From contig NZ_BDCI01000003.1 of the NCBI RefSeq assembly GCF_001613425.1, positions 124,001 to 188,000 on the forward strand: DNA of 64,000 nt, read 5' to 3'. Below the pieces are notes generated by a model. It did no database searches. It was not told where the DNA came from and saw nothing but the letters and a program-made list of their open reading frames with translations. Within the stretch, counting starts at the first letter, position 1. Each line of letters opens with the position of its first letter. Positions 54,539 to 63,479 of the stretch are shown here, piece after piece. Position numbers and translations under genes: made by a program. This stretch comes from Nocardia vulneris (lineage in GTDB: Bacteria > Actinomycetota > Actinomycetes > Mycobacteriales > Mycobacteriaceae).

Positions 54539-54750
54539 CGCACGTCGGCGGGCGGAATACTCGAACGGGCCGCCGTGCGCGGCCCGCCCGAGCCATCAGC
54601 GAGGACGACCCGACGCACCTCGCTGGAACAGGCAGGTGATGACACTGCGGACTTCGTAACCGCGTCACCGGTGAGTCCCCGCCCACTTCTATCGTGGACG
54701 GGCACGACCCTAGCGGCAAGGCCCAGAAAATGGGGCTACACAACCAGCAG

Positions 54751-54782
54751 ACCCCTCGCGGATCTCGTGATCCACGAGGGGT
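54751..54782. terminator. Bidirectional terminator between SDR and FprB-like genes
   Basis: Stem ACCCCTCGCGGATC / GATCCACGAGGGGT (one mismatch) with a TCGT loop. The stem is followed by TTTC on the plus strand. It sits between the convergent SDR and ferredoxin reductase genes. Confidence 0.75.
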
Positions 54783-54788
54783 TTCGGG

Positions 54789-56372
54789 TCAGGAGCGAGC
54801 CAGCAACCTGCGCACCGGACCGACGCGCTTGGCCGCACCCGCGACCCGCACCGCAGGCTGCCGATGCCGGATCAGCCGGTCGAATTCCGCTGCGCTGCCA
54901 CCTGGTTCGGGCAGCCGCCCCGCGTTGTAGTCGTCGGCGAGCTGCTGCACGGTTTCCTGCGCGCAGGACTTGTTGGTGCCGATGAAGCCGGTGGGGCCGC
55001 GCTTGATCCAGCCGGTGACGTACGTGCCGGGCAGTACCGCGCCGTCGACCCGTTCCAGCACACGACCGTTCAGGTTCGGGATGACGCTCGCGGCGTCGTC
55101 GAAGGGCAAGCCGGGCAACGCGACACCCCGATAACCGACCGAGGTGAGCACCAGACCCGCGTCGAGCCGTTCTGTCGCACCGGTGGCCACCGCCCTGGTG
55201 CGCCCGTCCCCGTCGGTGACGAGCTCATTGCGGCTCACCTCGATGCCCGCGACCCGGTCGGTGCCGATGATCTCGGTGGGCGAAGCCAAGTAGCGGAACA
55301 CGATTCGCTTGCGCTCGCCGACCGGCCGGTTGCGCACGGTGTGCAGCAACCGCAGCTTCTGCTCGACCTGGTACGGCAGCCCCTCGGTCAGCTCGGGCAG
55401 GTCGCCCTCGATCACGCTGTCCACGTCGGAGCCGAGCAGGCCGACGAATTCCGGCACGGTGAAAGCGGATTCGAGCGGGCCGCGGCGGCCGAGGATCACC
55501 ACTTCCTCGATCTTGCTCTCGCGCAACGCACGCAGCGCGTAGGGCGCGATATCGGTGCCGGACAACGTTTCCGGATCGCTGGTCAGGATGCGGGCGACAT
55601 CGAGTGCGACGTTGCCGTTGCCGACGATCACCGCGCGCTGCTGCGACAGATCGAAGAGCCGATCCGCGTGATCGGGATGCCCGTTGTACCAGGCGACGAA
55701 GTCGGTGGCGGAGACATTGCCCGCCAGCCCCTCACCGGGTACACCCAGTTTGCGATCGGCCGAGGCGCCGACCGCGTAGATCACCGCGTGGAAGTGGTCG
55801 AGCAGTTCACTGTGCGAAACATGCGCGCCCACTTCGACATTCAGATACGACGCGAAGCCGGGCTGCGCCGAGATGACGTCGAACAGCTCGCTGACCTTCC
55901 GGGTCTTCGCGTGATCCGGCGCGACACCGTGCCGGGCCAGCCCGTAGGGCACCGGCAACCGGTCGAACACGGTCACCGCCACGTCGGGCTGGGTCAGCAG
56001 CTCGTCCGCCGCGTACATCGCCGACGGACCGGACCCGACGATCGCCACCCGCAGCGGCTGGCGCTCGGTCCGGATCTCGGCCGCGGGCACCGGCTTGGCC
56101 AGCAGCGGGCGCGGCCGGGCCTGCCGGTAGAAGTCGGCGTTGATCTCGATGAACGGCTTCTGCTCTGCGGTCAGCTTCTTCGATGACACGATCGCGTCCA
56201 CCGGGCAGGCGGTCGCGCAGGCGCCACAGTCCACGCACGCCTTCGGGTCCACGTACAGCATGTCCGCGGTCAGGAAGTCGGGCTCGTCCGGCGTCGGGTG
56301 GATGCAGTTCACCGGGCAGGCGTACACGCACGAGGCGTCACTACAGCACGACTGCGTGACGATGTAGGGCAC
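54789..56372 (-). CDS. fprB: Ferredoxin-fused NADPH-ferredoxin reductase, FprB type
   Basis: 527 residues. Residues 1-70 form a 7Fe-type ferredoxin (CCSDASCVYACPVNC and CVDCGACATACPVD). This is fused to an adrenodoxin-reductase-like flavoprotein: FAD site VAIVGSGPSAMYAADELL (about 108), NADP site VIVGNGNVALDVARIL (about 248) and the C-terminal FAD contact GWIKRGPTGFIGTNK. It transfers electrons from NADPH to ferredoxin-dependent oxygenases. The adjacent gene encodes an AurF-like diiron protein, one base apart, so the two likely work together; the same pairing occurs as Rv0885-fprB in M. tuberculosis. Confidence 0.92.
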   Translation of the reverse strand: MPYIVTQSCCSDASCVYACPVNCIHPTPDEPDFLTADMLYVDPKACVDCGACATACPVDAIVSSKKLTAEQKPFIEINADFYRQARPRPLLAKPVPAAEIRTERQPLRVAIVGSGPSAMYAADELLTQPDVAVTVFDRLPVPYGLARHGVAPDHAKTRKVSELFDVISAQPGFASYLNVEVGAHVSHSELLDHFHAVIYAVGASADRKLGVPGEGLAGNVSATDFVAWYNGHPDHADRLFDLSQQRAVIVGNGNVALDVARILTSDPETLSGTDIAPYALRALRESKIEEVVILGRRGPLESAFTVPEFVGLLGSDVDSVIEGDLPELTEGLPYQVEQKLRLLHTVRNRPVGERKRIVFRYLASPTEIIGTDRVAGIEVSRNELVTDGDGRTRAVATGATERLDAGLVLTSVGYRGVALPGLPFDDAASVIPNLNGRVLERVDGAVLPGTYVTGWIKRGPTGFIGTNKSCAQETVQQLADDYNAGRLPEPGGSAAEFDRLIRHRQPAVRVAGAAKRVGPVRRLLARS

Positions 56373-56373
56373 G

Positions 56374-57378
56374 TCAGCCGGCCTTGACCGCGCGCAGCGG
56401 CTCGGAACGGTAGCGGGTGGTGTGGCCGTCGATCTTGAGCAGCTTCCAGACCGCCTTGGAGATCGGGTTCATCAGGCCGATGTCCTTGGCCAGCGTGCGC
56501 ACGTCACCGAAGAAGTCGCTGAACTCCTGCTTGGATTCCTTCGACCCGTAGAACAGTTCCTTGCGGACGTAGTCCGGGATGTCGAATTCCTTCCAGAAGG
56601 AACGCGGCGGGGTGAAGATCGAGCGGCCGAGGATCCACATCACGATCGGCATCGCGATCGAGAGCACGAACCGGTTGAACGCGTTCGACTCGGGCACGTG
56701 GATCTTCAGGAACTCGTGCGCGAAGGAGATGTGCCGCGCTTCCTCGGCCACGTGAATGGCCATCACGCCGCGCATGATCGGGTGCACGTCCTCGTCGGAG
56801 CGCAGGATCGCCTTCTGGATGTGGTCGATCGGCTCCTCGCCGGCCAGCACCGCCATGAAGAACAGGTTGGGGAACCACGCGGCCACCGGCGCACCGAGGT
56901 ACTTGAACTTGCGCACCAGCGGACCCATGCCGGGCACGTCGTCGCCGATCCGGTTCACCATCTCCTGGAACATCAGGGTGTGGTTGTGCTCCTCGATCAT
57001 CTCGTGGGAGCAGTACCGGAATTCGGGCGAGCCGTTGGGCAGGCCGAAGTTGTGCGTGACCATGCCGCTGATCAGGATCGACTCGAACTGCAGGCCGACC
57101 TTGGCGACGTTGGCCTGGCGGTACTTGCCGATCGCGATCTTGCGCTCGTCGGACTGCGCGAGGTACCAGGGGTGCCGGCCCAGCGGGTCGGCCGACATCG
57201 GCAGGATCCACCGGTGCGCGCCCGTGTTCGGGTCGAAGTCCGGGTTGTCCCAGTCGATATCGTCGAAGGGGTCGAAATGTTTGTTGACCGAGCCCTCGGA
57301 GAGCAGTAGAAGCGTCGCGGCGTACTCCTGCGCCTTCTCCAGATCGGGGTCGATCGGGGGCGTCACGGCTGCAGACAT
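56374..57378 (-). CDS. AurF-like diiron oxygenase
   Basis: 334 residues from ATG 57378 (GTG 57387 with a closer GAGAGG site is possible). Helical bundle with two carboxylate/His motifs for a diiron site: HEMIEEHNHTLMFQEMVNR (about 130-150) and HVAEEARHISFAHEFLKI (about 210-230). The first catalytic Glu is in GLQFESILISG. AurF-type enzymes oxidise aryl amines or other small substrates using O2; electrons may come from the adjacent FprB-like reductase. The substrate is not predictable. Its stop is one base from the reductase start. Confidence 0.85.
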   Translation of the reverse strand: MSAAVTPPIDPDLEKAQEYAATLLLLSEGSVNKHFDPFDDIDWDNPDFDPNTGAHRWILPMSADPLGRHPWYLAQSDERKIAIGKYRQANVAKVGLQFESILISGMVTHNFGLPNGSPEFRYCSHEMIEEHNHTLMFQEMVNRIGDDVPGMGPLVRKFKYLGAPVAAWFPNLFFMAVLAGEEPIDHIQKAILRSDEDVHPIMRGVMAIHVAEEARHISFAHEFLKIHVPESNAFNRFVLSIAMPIVMWILGRSIFTPPRSFWKEFDIPDYVRKELFYGSKESKQEFSDFFGDVRTLAKDIGLMNPISKAVWKLLKIDGHTTRYRSEPLRAVKAG

Positions 57379-57558
57379 CGTCGTCACTGCCTCTCTCTTC
57401 GAAACGTTTACCTGTACCCCATGGTTACACCTACAGGCTGTCACGTCAACCCACGAAGTGAGTACCCCGAAAAGAGCTGGTCGAACGATCAGGAGGAAGT
57501 GGTGGCGGCGTATCGCGAGAGGCCGCCGCCGCCAGTTCCCCCTCGCCGGAAAAAGCGA

Positions 57559-57603
57559 CGTACCCGGTGGCGATCGCCCTCGTCACGAGCACCACCGGGT
57601 ACG
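57559..57603 (-). terminator. Rho-independent terminator after second Hsp70-like gene
   Basis: Perfect 12-bp stem CGTACCCGGTGG / CCACCGGGTACG with a 21-base loop, 11 bp after the Hsp70-like stop. On the minus strand it is followed by TCGCTTTTTCC. Confidence 0.85.
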
Positions 57604-57614
57604 ACCGCCCGCGG

Positions 57615-58826
57615 TCAGCGCAGGGTCGCGAGCTGCGCCATCCCCACGATCACCCCGTCGGCGGGCAAGGCGAGCGCCATTCCGACGCCCGCGACCGACA
57701 GCCCCGCTGCCAGCGCCACCCGGCTCAGCCTGCGCTTCGTCCGCTGCGACAACACCATCGCCCTGGTGGCCGCCCGTCGATGCGCGCCCCCGCCGCGCCG
57801 CTTCCCGTGCTGCTTGCCCGCCGACTCCTCCACGACGACCGCCGCCCGGCGGCCGATGATCGCCGCGCCGTCCGCGATGGTCCGCTCCGGATCCGGGGCG
57901 GCGATGACCGGCCGGGCCAGCTCGCCGGCCAGGACCTGCGCCACCTCGACCGGCCGCGCCGCGCCGCCGACGACGAGCACACAGTCGACATCGGCCATCG
58001 TGACGTCGGCGATGCGCAGACATTTGTAGACCAGTTCCAAAGAGGCCCGCACGTGCCTGGTCCGTAACTCGTCGGCCGTGGTGCCGGTGACCGAGCCGGA
58101 AATGGAGTCCGACGGCAGGCCGTGCCCGGCGCGCGAGGCGACCAGGGCGCCGAACGCGCGGCCGCCGAACTCCGACGAGCGCAGCGGCTCGCCGACGATC
58201 GGATTACGTGGACAACCCGCCCCGACCCGGACCAGTGTGACATCGAGGCTGGCCCCGCCCAGGTCATAGACCAGCGCCAGGCCGGGCATGAGCGGGCCGC
58301 GGTCGGCCTCCAGCCAGGTCGCCGCGGCGACCGGCTCGGCGACCAGGGCGACGTGGTCGAGGCCGATCGCGTCCAGCGCCGCGCGCAGATCGCCGACGTG
58401 CGCGTCGGTGTAGCGCGCGGGATGGGTCAGCGCGATGCCGACCCCGTGACCGGCGTCGTGGGGATGATCGAACAGCGCCTCGCTGATCAGGCATTCGGCC
58501 ACCACCGCGACCAGGTCCGCGGGCGAGAGTGCCCGATGTCCGACGCGGGCCGAGACCACGGAGCGCTGGGAGAGATCGGCGAATTCGGTGATCGCGCGGC
58601 CGTGCCGCGGAATCATGCCGACCCGGGCAAGACCGGTGCTGTCGAAGGTGAGTGTGGTGCGGCGGGTGATGGACTGGGCACGCGGCGGCCACCGGCGGCC
58701 CGGCGGACCCTGTGGCGAGGGCAGCTGACGCAACCAGCGGGCGGGGTGGGCGCCACTCGAACCTTCCTCCGCGAGAGCGGAAACCGTGTTCACCGTGCCG
58801 ATGCTCAAACCCAGACCAACCGCCAT
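57615..58826 (-). CDS. Hsp70-like ATPase paralogue with C-terminal membrane helix
   Basis: 403 residues from ATG 58826 (AGGTGG upstream; the longer open frame is not coding). Paralogue of the protein at 51167: GLGLSIGTVNTVSALA at the N-terminus, VAEPVAAATWLEADRGPL, phosphate-2 VYDLGGASLDVTLV and LVVGGAARPVEVAQVLAG. The ATPase core is interrupted near residues 20-50 by an Arg/Pro-rich insert. A basic segment (KRRGGGAHRRAATRA) and one hydrophobic helix (VALAAGLSVAGVGMALALPA) end the protein; the repeat tail of its paralogue is absent. A strong terminator follows. Confidence 0.8.
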   Translation of the reverse strand: MAVGLGLSIGTVNTVSALAEEGSSGAHPARWLRQLPSPQGPPGRRWPPRAQSITRRTTLTFDSTGLARVGMIPRHGRAITEFADLSQRSVVSARVGHRALSPADLVAVVAECLISEALFDHPHDAGHGVGIALTHPARYTDAHVGDLRAALDAIGLDHVALVAEPVAAATWLEADRGPLMPGLALVYDLGGASLDVTLVRVGAGCPRNPIVGEPLRSSEFGGRAFGALVASRAGHGLPSDSISGSVTGTTADELRTRHVRASLELVYKCLRIADVTMADVDCVLVVGGAARPVEVAQVLAGELARPVIAAPDPERTIADGAAIIGRRAAVVVEESAGKQHGKRRGGGAHRRAATRAMVLSQRTKRRLSRVALAAGLSVAGVGMALALPADGVIVGMAQLATLR

Positions 58827-59349
58827 CGCAATCCACCTGATCGCCGAGCCGATTTGCTTCGAACTCCGTCCACGCAACCACTCCGCGACTCGCCTGCCAA
58901 CCACCGGACACCCTATTGTCCGCCGCCCGCCTGTTCTGAAACAGGTTGCATAGCACAACGATCGGTCCTGGTCACCTGCCCTGGAGTGCGCGAATCGCGC
59001 CGACACCCGGATTTCACTGCGACACGCCGACATTCGACCGTGTCCCATACCGGGTTGCCGCCCGACGCCGCACCGGACACCGATCCGGCATCACCTCCGG
59101 ATACACGTTCTCACATGCGGTGATAGCCCCTAACAATCCCTATTCGCCGGACATGCGGGCCGCGGCGCGCGATACTGCGCAGACTCGCCGGAACAACACG
59201 CTGAAGCCGGGTCGGTCGACCGAGCCGGGCGGGTCACCGCCGCAACTCTGTACCGGACAATGCGGCAACACTCCGGTGGCCGCACTCAGCGGATAGCCTT
59301 GCGCCAGCACAAGATCAGCAACGTCGCAGCAGCCGATCGGCGCGGCGCC
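58827..59349. other. Gene-free interval upstream of Hsp70-like gene
   Basis: 523 bp between the start of the Hsp70-like gene and the stop of cysA. No ORF has convincing codon use or a ribosome binding site, and no repeat or RNA gene is seen. It should contain the Hsp70-like promoter (near 58880-58960, where GC falls). Confidence 0.4.
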
Positions 59350-60345
59350 TCACTGCGCGGGCAACTCCGGGATCCGGGTGGCTCGGGCGTAGACCGTCTC
59401 CCCGTCCGCGAGCCGCAGCGCCTCCGCGTCACCGCGGGTCACCTGAGCGGCGAACAGATCACCGGTGGCGGCATTGCGCAGTTCCACCCGGACCTCGAAA
59501 CCGAGATGCACCACGCGCTCGACCGTGGCCCGGGTGACGCCCGCGGACTCGGCGGTGCCCTCGTGCTCGGCCAGCGCCATGCTCGGCTCGCGACCGACGC
59601 GAATGTCGTGCGGGCGCACCAGATGTCCGTTCAGCCGGGCCACCGCGCCGAGGAACGACATCACGAACTCATTGGCCGGGCGGTCGTAAACGTCCTCCGG
59701 AGAACCGATTTGCTCGATCCGCCCCTTGTTCATCACCGCGATGCGGTCGGCCACATCGAGGGCCTCCTCCTGGTCGTGGGTGACCAGCACGGTGGTGACG
59801 TGCACCTCCTCGTGCAGCCTGCGCAGCCAAGTACGCAGGTCCGCACGGACTTTGGCGTCCAGCGCGCCGAACGGCTCGTCGAGCAGCAGCACCTGCGGGT
59901 CGACCGCGAGCGCGCGCGCCAGCGCCATGCGCTGGCGCTGACCGCCGGACAGCTGCGCCGGGTAGCGATGCTGGAAGCCGTCGAGGCCGACGATGCCGAG
60001 CAATTCGTCCACCCGCTTGGCGATTTCGGCCTTGGGCCGCTTGCGGATCTTCAGGCCGAACGCCACGTTGTCGCGCACGGTCATGTGCTTGAACGCGGCG
60101 TAATGCTGGAAGACGAAACCGATGTCGCGTTTCTGCGGCGGTACCCGGGTGACGTCGTTGCCCGCGATCACCACGATGCCGGAGTCGAGCGATTCGAGCC
60201 CCGCGATCGATCGCAGCAGCGTGGACTTGCCCGAACCCGAGGGCCCGAGCAGGGCAGTCAGCTCGCCGGACGGAATATCGATGGTGACGTCGTCGAGCGC
60301 GGCGAACGAACCGTAGTTCTTCTTCGCATTGGTCACGGTGATCAT
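59350..60345 (-). CDS. cysA: Sulfate/thiosulfate ABC transporter ATPase
   Basis: 331 residues. Walker [13 protein letters not shown] (about 34-45), Q-loop [14 protein letters not shown], signature [15 protein letters not shown], Walker [16 protein letters not shown] and H-loop [16 protein letters not shown]. The C-terminal regulatory domain (about 235-331) is typical of CysA/PotA-type ATPases. It overlaps cysW by 4 bp. Powers sulfate import that feeds the cysDN-cysH-sirA pathway 15 kb away. Confidence 0.95.
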   Translation of the reverse strand: MITVTNAKKNYGSFAALDDVTIDIPSGELTALLGPSGSGKSTLLRSIAGLESLDSGIVVIAGNDVTRVPPQKRDIGFVFQHYAAFKHMTVRDNVAFGLKIRKRPKAEIAKRVDELLGIVGLDGFQHRYPAQLSGGQRQRMALARALAVDPQVLLLDEPFGALDAKVRADLRTWLRRLHEEVHVTTVLVTHDQEEALDVADRIAVMNKGRIEQIGSPEDVYDRPANEFVMSFLGAVARLNGHLVRPHDIRVGREPSMALAEHEGTAESAGVTRATVERVVHLGFEVRVELRNAATGDLFAAQVTRGDAEALRLADGETVYARATRIPELPAQ

Positions 60346-61148
60346 TTGGCGCCCCGCTTGCGTTCGAGGAGAGTCATCAACAGGAGTGTCACGAGCGCGA
60401 GGCCCATCAACAGGGTCGCGGCCGAGTAGGCGCCGAAGGTGTTGTGGTCGTTGATGTATCGACCGTGCACCAGCAACGTCAGGGTCTGCGACTTACCGGG
60501 CAGTGCCGAGGAGACCATGATCACCGCGCCGAACTCGCCGAGCGCGCGGGCCACGGTGAGCACCACGCCGTAGGTGAGGCCCCACCGGATGGCGGGCAAG
60601 GTGATCCGCCAGAACGTCTGCCAGCGGGTGGCGCCCAGGGTGGCGGCCGCCTGCTCTTGTTCGTCGCCGATCTCGTGCAGCACCGGCTCGACCTCGCGCA
60701 CCACGAACGGGAGCGTGACGAAGATGGTGGCGATCACCATGCCGGGCAGATTGAAGATCACCTTGAAGCCGATGTCCTCCAGGCCGCCGAACCAGCCGCC
60801 GGCGCCCCACAGCAGGATCAGCGCGACACCGACCACCACCGGCGACACCGCGAACGGCAGATCGACGATGCCCTGAACCAGGGTGCGCCCCGGGAACTTT
60901 CCGCGCACCAGCGCGATCGCGGTGACGATGCCGAAGATCACGTTCACCGGCACCACGATCGCCACGATGATCATCGACAGCTGGAACGCGGAGATGGCGG
61001 CGGGCGTGGAGATCGAATCGATGAACGCGCCGATCCCCTTCTCGAAGGTGCGATACAGGATGATCACCAGCGGCAGCACCAGCAAAACGACCAGGTACCC
61101 CAGCGCCACCACCCGCAGCGGAATACGGGACCATGCAGAGAGTTTCAA
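60342..61148 (-). CDS. cysW: Sulfate ABC transporter permease CysW
   Basis: 268 residues. The TTG start at 61148 shares four bases (TTGA) with the cysT stop and has GGAG five bases upstream. Six hydrophobic helices and the permease EAA-like loop ([20 protein letters not shown]). The open frame extends far upstream through cysT only as an out-of-frame shadow. Confidence 0.93.
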   Translation of the reverse strand: MKLSAWSRIPLRVVALGYLVVLLVLPLVIILYRTFEKGIGAFIDSISTPAAISAFQLSMIIVAIVVPVNVIFGIVTAIALVRGKFPGRTLVQGIVDLPFAVSPVVVGVALILLWGAGGWFGGLEDIGFKVIFNLPGMVIATIFVTLPFVVREVEPVLHEIGDEQEQAAATLGATRWQTFWRITLPAIRWGLTYGVVLTVARALGEFGAVIMVSSALPGKSQTLTLLVHGRYINDHNTFGAYSAATLLMGLALVTLLLMTLLERKRGAK

Positions 61149-62038
61149 CGCGTCTCCTGTTCCTTGCGCACGCTGCGTTCGGCGAGCAGGCGGAGCACGA
61201 GCAGGGTCGCGAACGAAATGACCAGCAGGGCAACCGAAACCGCGGCGGCGTTGATCGGCCGGTCGATCTCGATCTGCTTCTGGATGTACTGCGAAGCCAT
61301 TTCGGTCTTGCGCGGGATGGCGCCGCCGATCAGCACCACCGAGCCGTATTCGCCGATGGCGCGGGCGAAGGCGAGGCCGCCGCCGGAAATGATCGCCGGG
61401 GCCAGCGTCGGTAAGACGATGCGGCGGAACGTGGTCCAGTTGTTCGCGCCCAGCGAGAGCGCGGCCTGTTCCACCTCGCGGTCCGCCTCGATCAGCACCG
61501 GCTGTACCGAGCGCACCACGAACGGCAGCGTGACGAACGCCAGCGCCACGATGAGGCCGGGCTGGGTCGCGTTGAGGTGGATGTCGATCGGGCTCTGCGG
61601 TCCGTAGAGCGAGAGCAGCACGATGCTGGCAACGATGGTCGGCAGCGCGAACGGCAGGTCGATCAGCGCGTTGACGATGCTCTTGCCGGGGAATTCGTCG
61701 CGCACCAGCACCCAGGCGATGAGCGTGCCCATCACCACGTTGATCACCGCGACCACCACCGAGACGAACACGGTGATCCGCAACGAGTCCAGCGCCGCGG
61801 GCGCGGTGACCGCGCTCCAGAAGCCGGACCACCCCTCGTCGAACGAGGTGACGGTAAGTGCGGCCAGCGGCAGCAGCACGATGATGCTGAGCCACAGCAC
61901 GGCGGTGGCGATGCCGAGCGGCCCCACCGAGCCGGTCACGCGCAGCCACGACCAGTTCACCCGCCCGGCCGGGCTCACCTTCTGGGAACCGCCGGAAACG
62001 GGTGCTGCCCCGTCCCCGGCGGTGCTGCTGTCAGTCAC
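61145..62038 (-). CDS. cysT: Sulfate ABC transporter permease CysT
   Basis: 297 residues from GTG 62038. The first 28 residues are hydrophilic, then six membrane helices with the EAA-like loop AALSLGANNWTTFRRIVLPT. 31 bp downstream of the binding-protein gene; overlaps cysW by 4 bp, so expression is probably coupled. Confidence 0.93.
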   Translation of the reverse strand: MTDSSTAGDGAAPVSGGSQKVSPAGRVNWSWLRVTGSVGPLGIATAVLWLSIIVLLPLAALTVTSFDEGWSGFWSAVTAPAALDSLRITVFVSVVVAVINVVMGTLIAWVLVRDEFPGKSIVNALIDLPFALPTIVASIVLLSLYGPQSPIDIHLNATQPGLIVALAFVTLPFVVRSVQPVLIEADREVEQAALSLGANNWTTFRRIVLPTLAPAIISGGGLAFARAIGEYGSVVLIGGAIPRKTEMASQYIQKQIEIDRPINAAAVSVALLVISFATLLVLRLLAERSVRKEQETR

Positions 62039-62069
62039 AGTCGTCCAGTATTCCGTCCGTGTAGCCCGG

Positions 62070-63116
62070 TTACTTGGTCGCTTTGTCGTAGATCACGGCG
62101 ACGGAACCGGTGTTCGGGGTGAACAGCTCCTTGTCCACGGTCTTCCAGCCGCCCAGGTCAGCGATGGTCCACAGCCGCTGCGGGGTCGGGAAGTCCTTGC
62201 CGAACTCGGCGGCCACCTTCGGGTCGACCGGCCGGAAACCGGCTGCGGCCCACGCTCGCTGACCCTCCGGGGTGTACAGGAAGTCGCGGAACGCCACGGC
62301 CTTCTCCTGGTTCTTGCTCGACTTCAACACCGCGACCGGGTTCTCGATCTTGAAGGTGACCGGCGGCACGAAGTGCTCGATCTGGTCGCCGTTGCGCTCG
62401 GAGAACAGCGCCTCGTTCTCGTAGCTGAGCAGCACGTCACCGGTGCCCTGCAGGAACGTCTCGGTGGCCTCGCGGCCCGACTTCGGCTGCACCTTCACAT
62501 GTTCCTTGGATACCAGCTGGCTCAGGTAGTCCAGACCGGCCTGCGGGTTCTGGCCGCCCTCGGACTTGGCCGCGTAGGGCGCGAGCAGGTTCCACTTGGC
62601 CGAGCCCGAGCTGAACGGATTCGGGGTGACCACCTCGATACCCGGCTTCAACAGGTCGTCCCAGTCCTTGATGCCCTTCGGGTTGCCCTTGCGGACCACG
62701 ATCGCGACGACCGAGCCGAACGGAATTCCCTTGGTGGCGTCGGCATTCCAGTTCGAATCGACCAGTCCGGCATCGACCAGCCGGGTGATGTCGGGTTCCA
62801 CGGAGAAGTTCACGACATCGGCCTCGGCGCCGTCCTTGACCTTGCGGGACTGATCACCCGAGGCGCCGTAGGAGCCGTTGACGACGACGTTCTTGCCCTG
62901 CTCGGTCTTGTTGAACTCCGGCACGACCTTGTCGAAACCGGGCTTGGGCACCGCGTAGGCGTAGAGGTTGAGCGTGCCACCGCTGCCGTCGGCACCGCTG
63001 CCCCCGACCGTGTCACTGGCTCCGCCGCCGCAGGCGGTGAGCACGACCGCCGCGGCTGAGGTGACGGCGATGGCAACGGCGCTGCGGCGCGAGAAGAGCC
63101 AAGTTTTGCGAGACAT
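62070..63116 (-). CDS. subI: Sulfate-binding lipoprotein (SubI/Sbp family)
   Basis: 348 residues. The signal peptide ends in lipobox VVLTACGG (Cys29), so it is membrane-anchored outside the cell and delivers sulfate to CysTW. Family motifs are NGSYGASGDQSRKVKDGAEA (sulfate loop), VDAGLVDSNWN, VVRKGNPKGIKDWDDLLKPG, GTGDVLLSYENEAL and FLYTPEGQRAWAAAGFRPVD. First gene of the subI-cysT-cysW-cysA operon, as in Rv2400c-Rv2397c. Confidence 0.94.
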   Translation of the reverse strand: MSRKTWLFSRRSAVAIAVTSAAAVVLTACGGGASDTVGGSGADGSGGTLNLYAYAVPKPGFDKVVPEFNKTEQGKNVVVNGSYGASGDQSRKVKDGAEADVVNFSVEPDITRLVDAGLVDSNWNADATKGIPFGSVVAIVVRKGNPKGIKDWDDLLKPGIEVVTPNPFSSGSAKWNLLAPYAAKSEGGQNPQAGLDYLSQLVSKEHVKVQPKSGREATETFLQGTGDVLLSYENEALFSERNGDQIEHFVPPVTFKIENPVAVLKSSKNQEKAVAFRDFLYTPEGQRAWAAAGFRPVDPKVAAEFGKDFPTPQRLWTIADLGGWKTVDKELFTPNTGSVAVIYDKATK

Positions 63117-63479
63117 TTCGGGTGGACCTTTCCTACTGGCTGCCGACTCGGAGCGTCGAGTGGCACAGACATGCTGGTGGATCGGTAGACCTGTCGCCGG
63201 AATTATGCGGCAATGGCGTGACTGTCGGCCGGAAGGCCGCCGGGGGTTCGGGGACGTCTGCGAAAAAGTTGCACGCCAGTCTACGAAGTAGGGACGCGCA
63301 GCCGTGCCCGGTCGCCGATCAGCGACAGAGAATGTCCGCGACCGCGAGGTTGCCGACCGCGATCAACGCCAATTCATGGCGGACCAGCGGGACGACACTC
63401 GAAGACACGGGCAGACTGTAGCAGAGCACGTTGTGTTAGTTCGAATTACAGAGTTCCAGGAAGAGGGGGGTTTCATCCC
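63117..63479. promoter_or_regulatory. Divergent intergenic region, sulfate transporter versus M48 peptidase
   Basis: 363 bp holding both promoters. I looked for a second Cys-rich leader peptide ahead of subI on the minus strand and found none. The M48 gene has AAGAGGGGGG at 63461-63470. Confidence 0.45.

Noticed and set aside
61149..61949. N-terminal extension of cysW to 61949
   Set aside because: It lies in another frame of cysT and is Arg-rich; the TTG start at 61148 with GGAG and TTGA overlap fits the operon.
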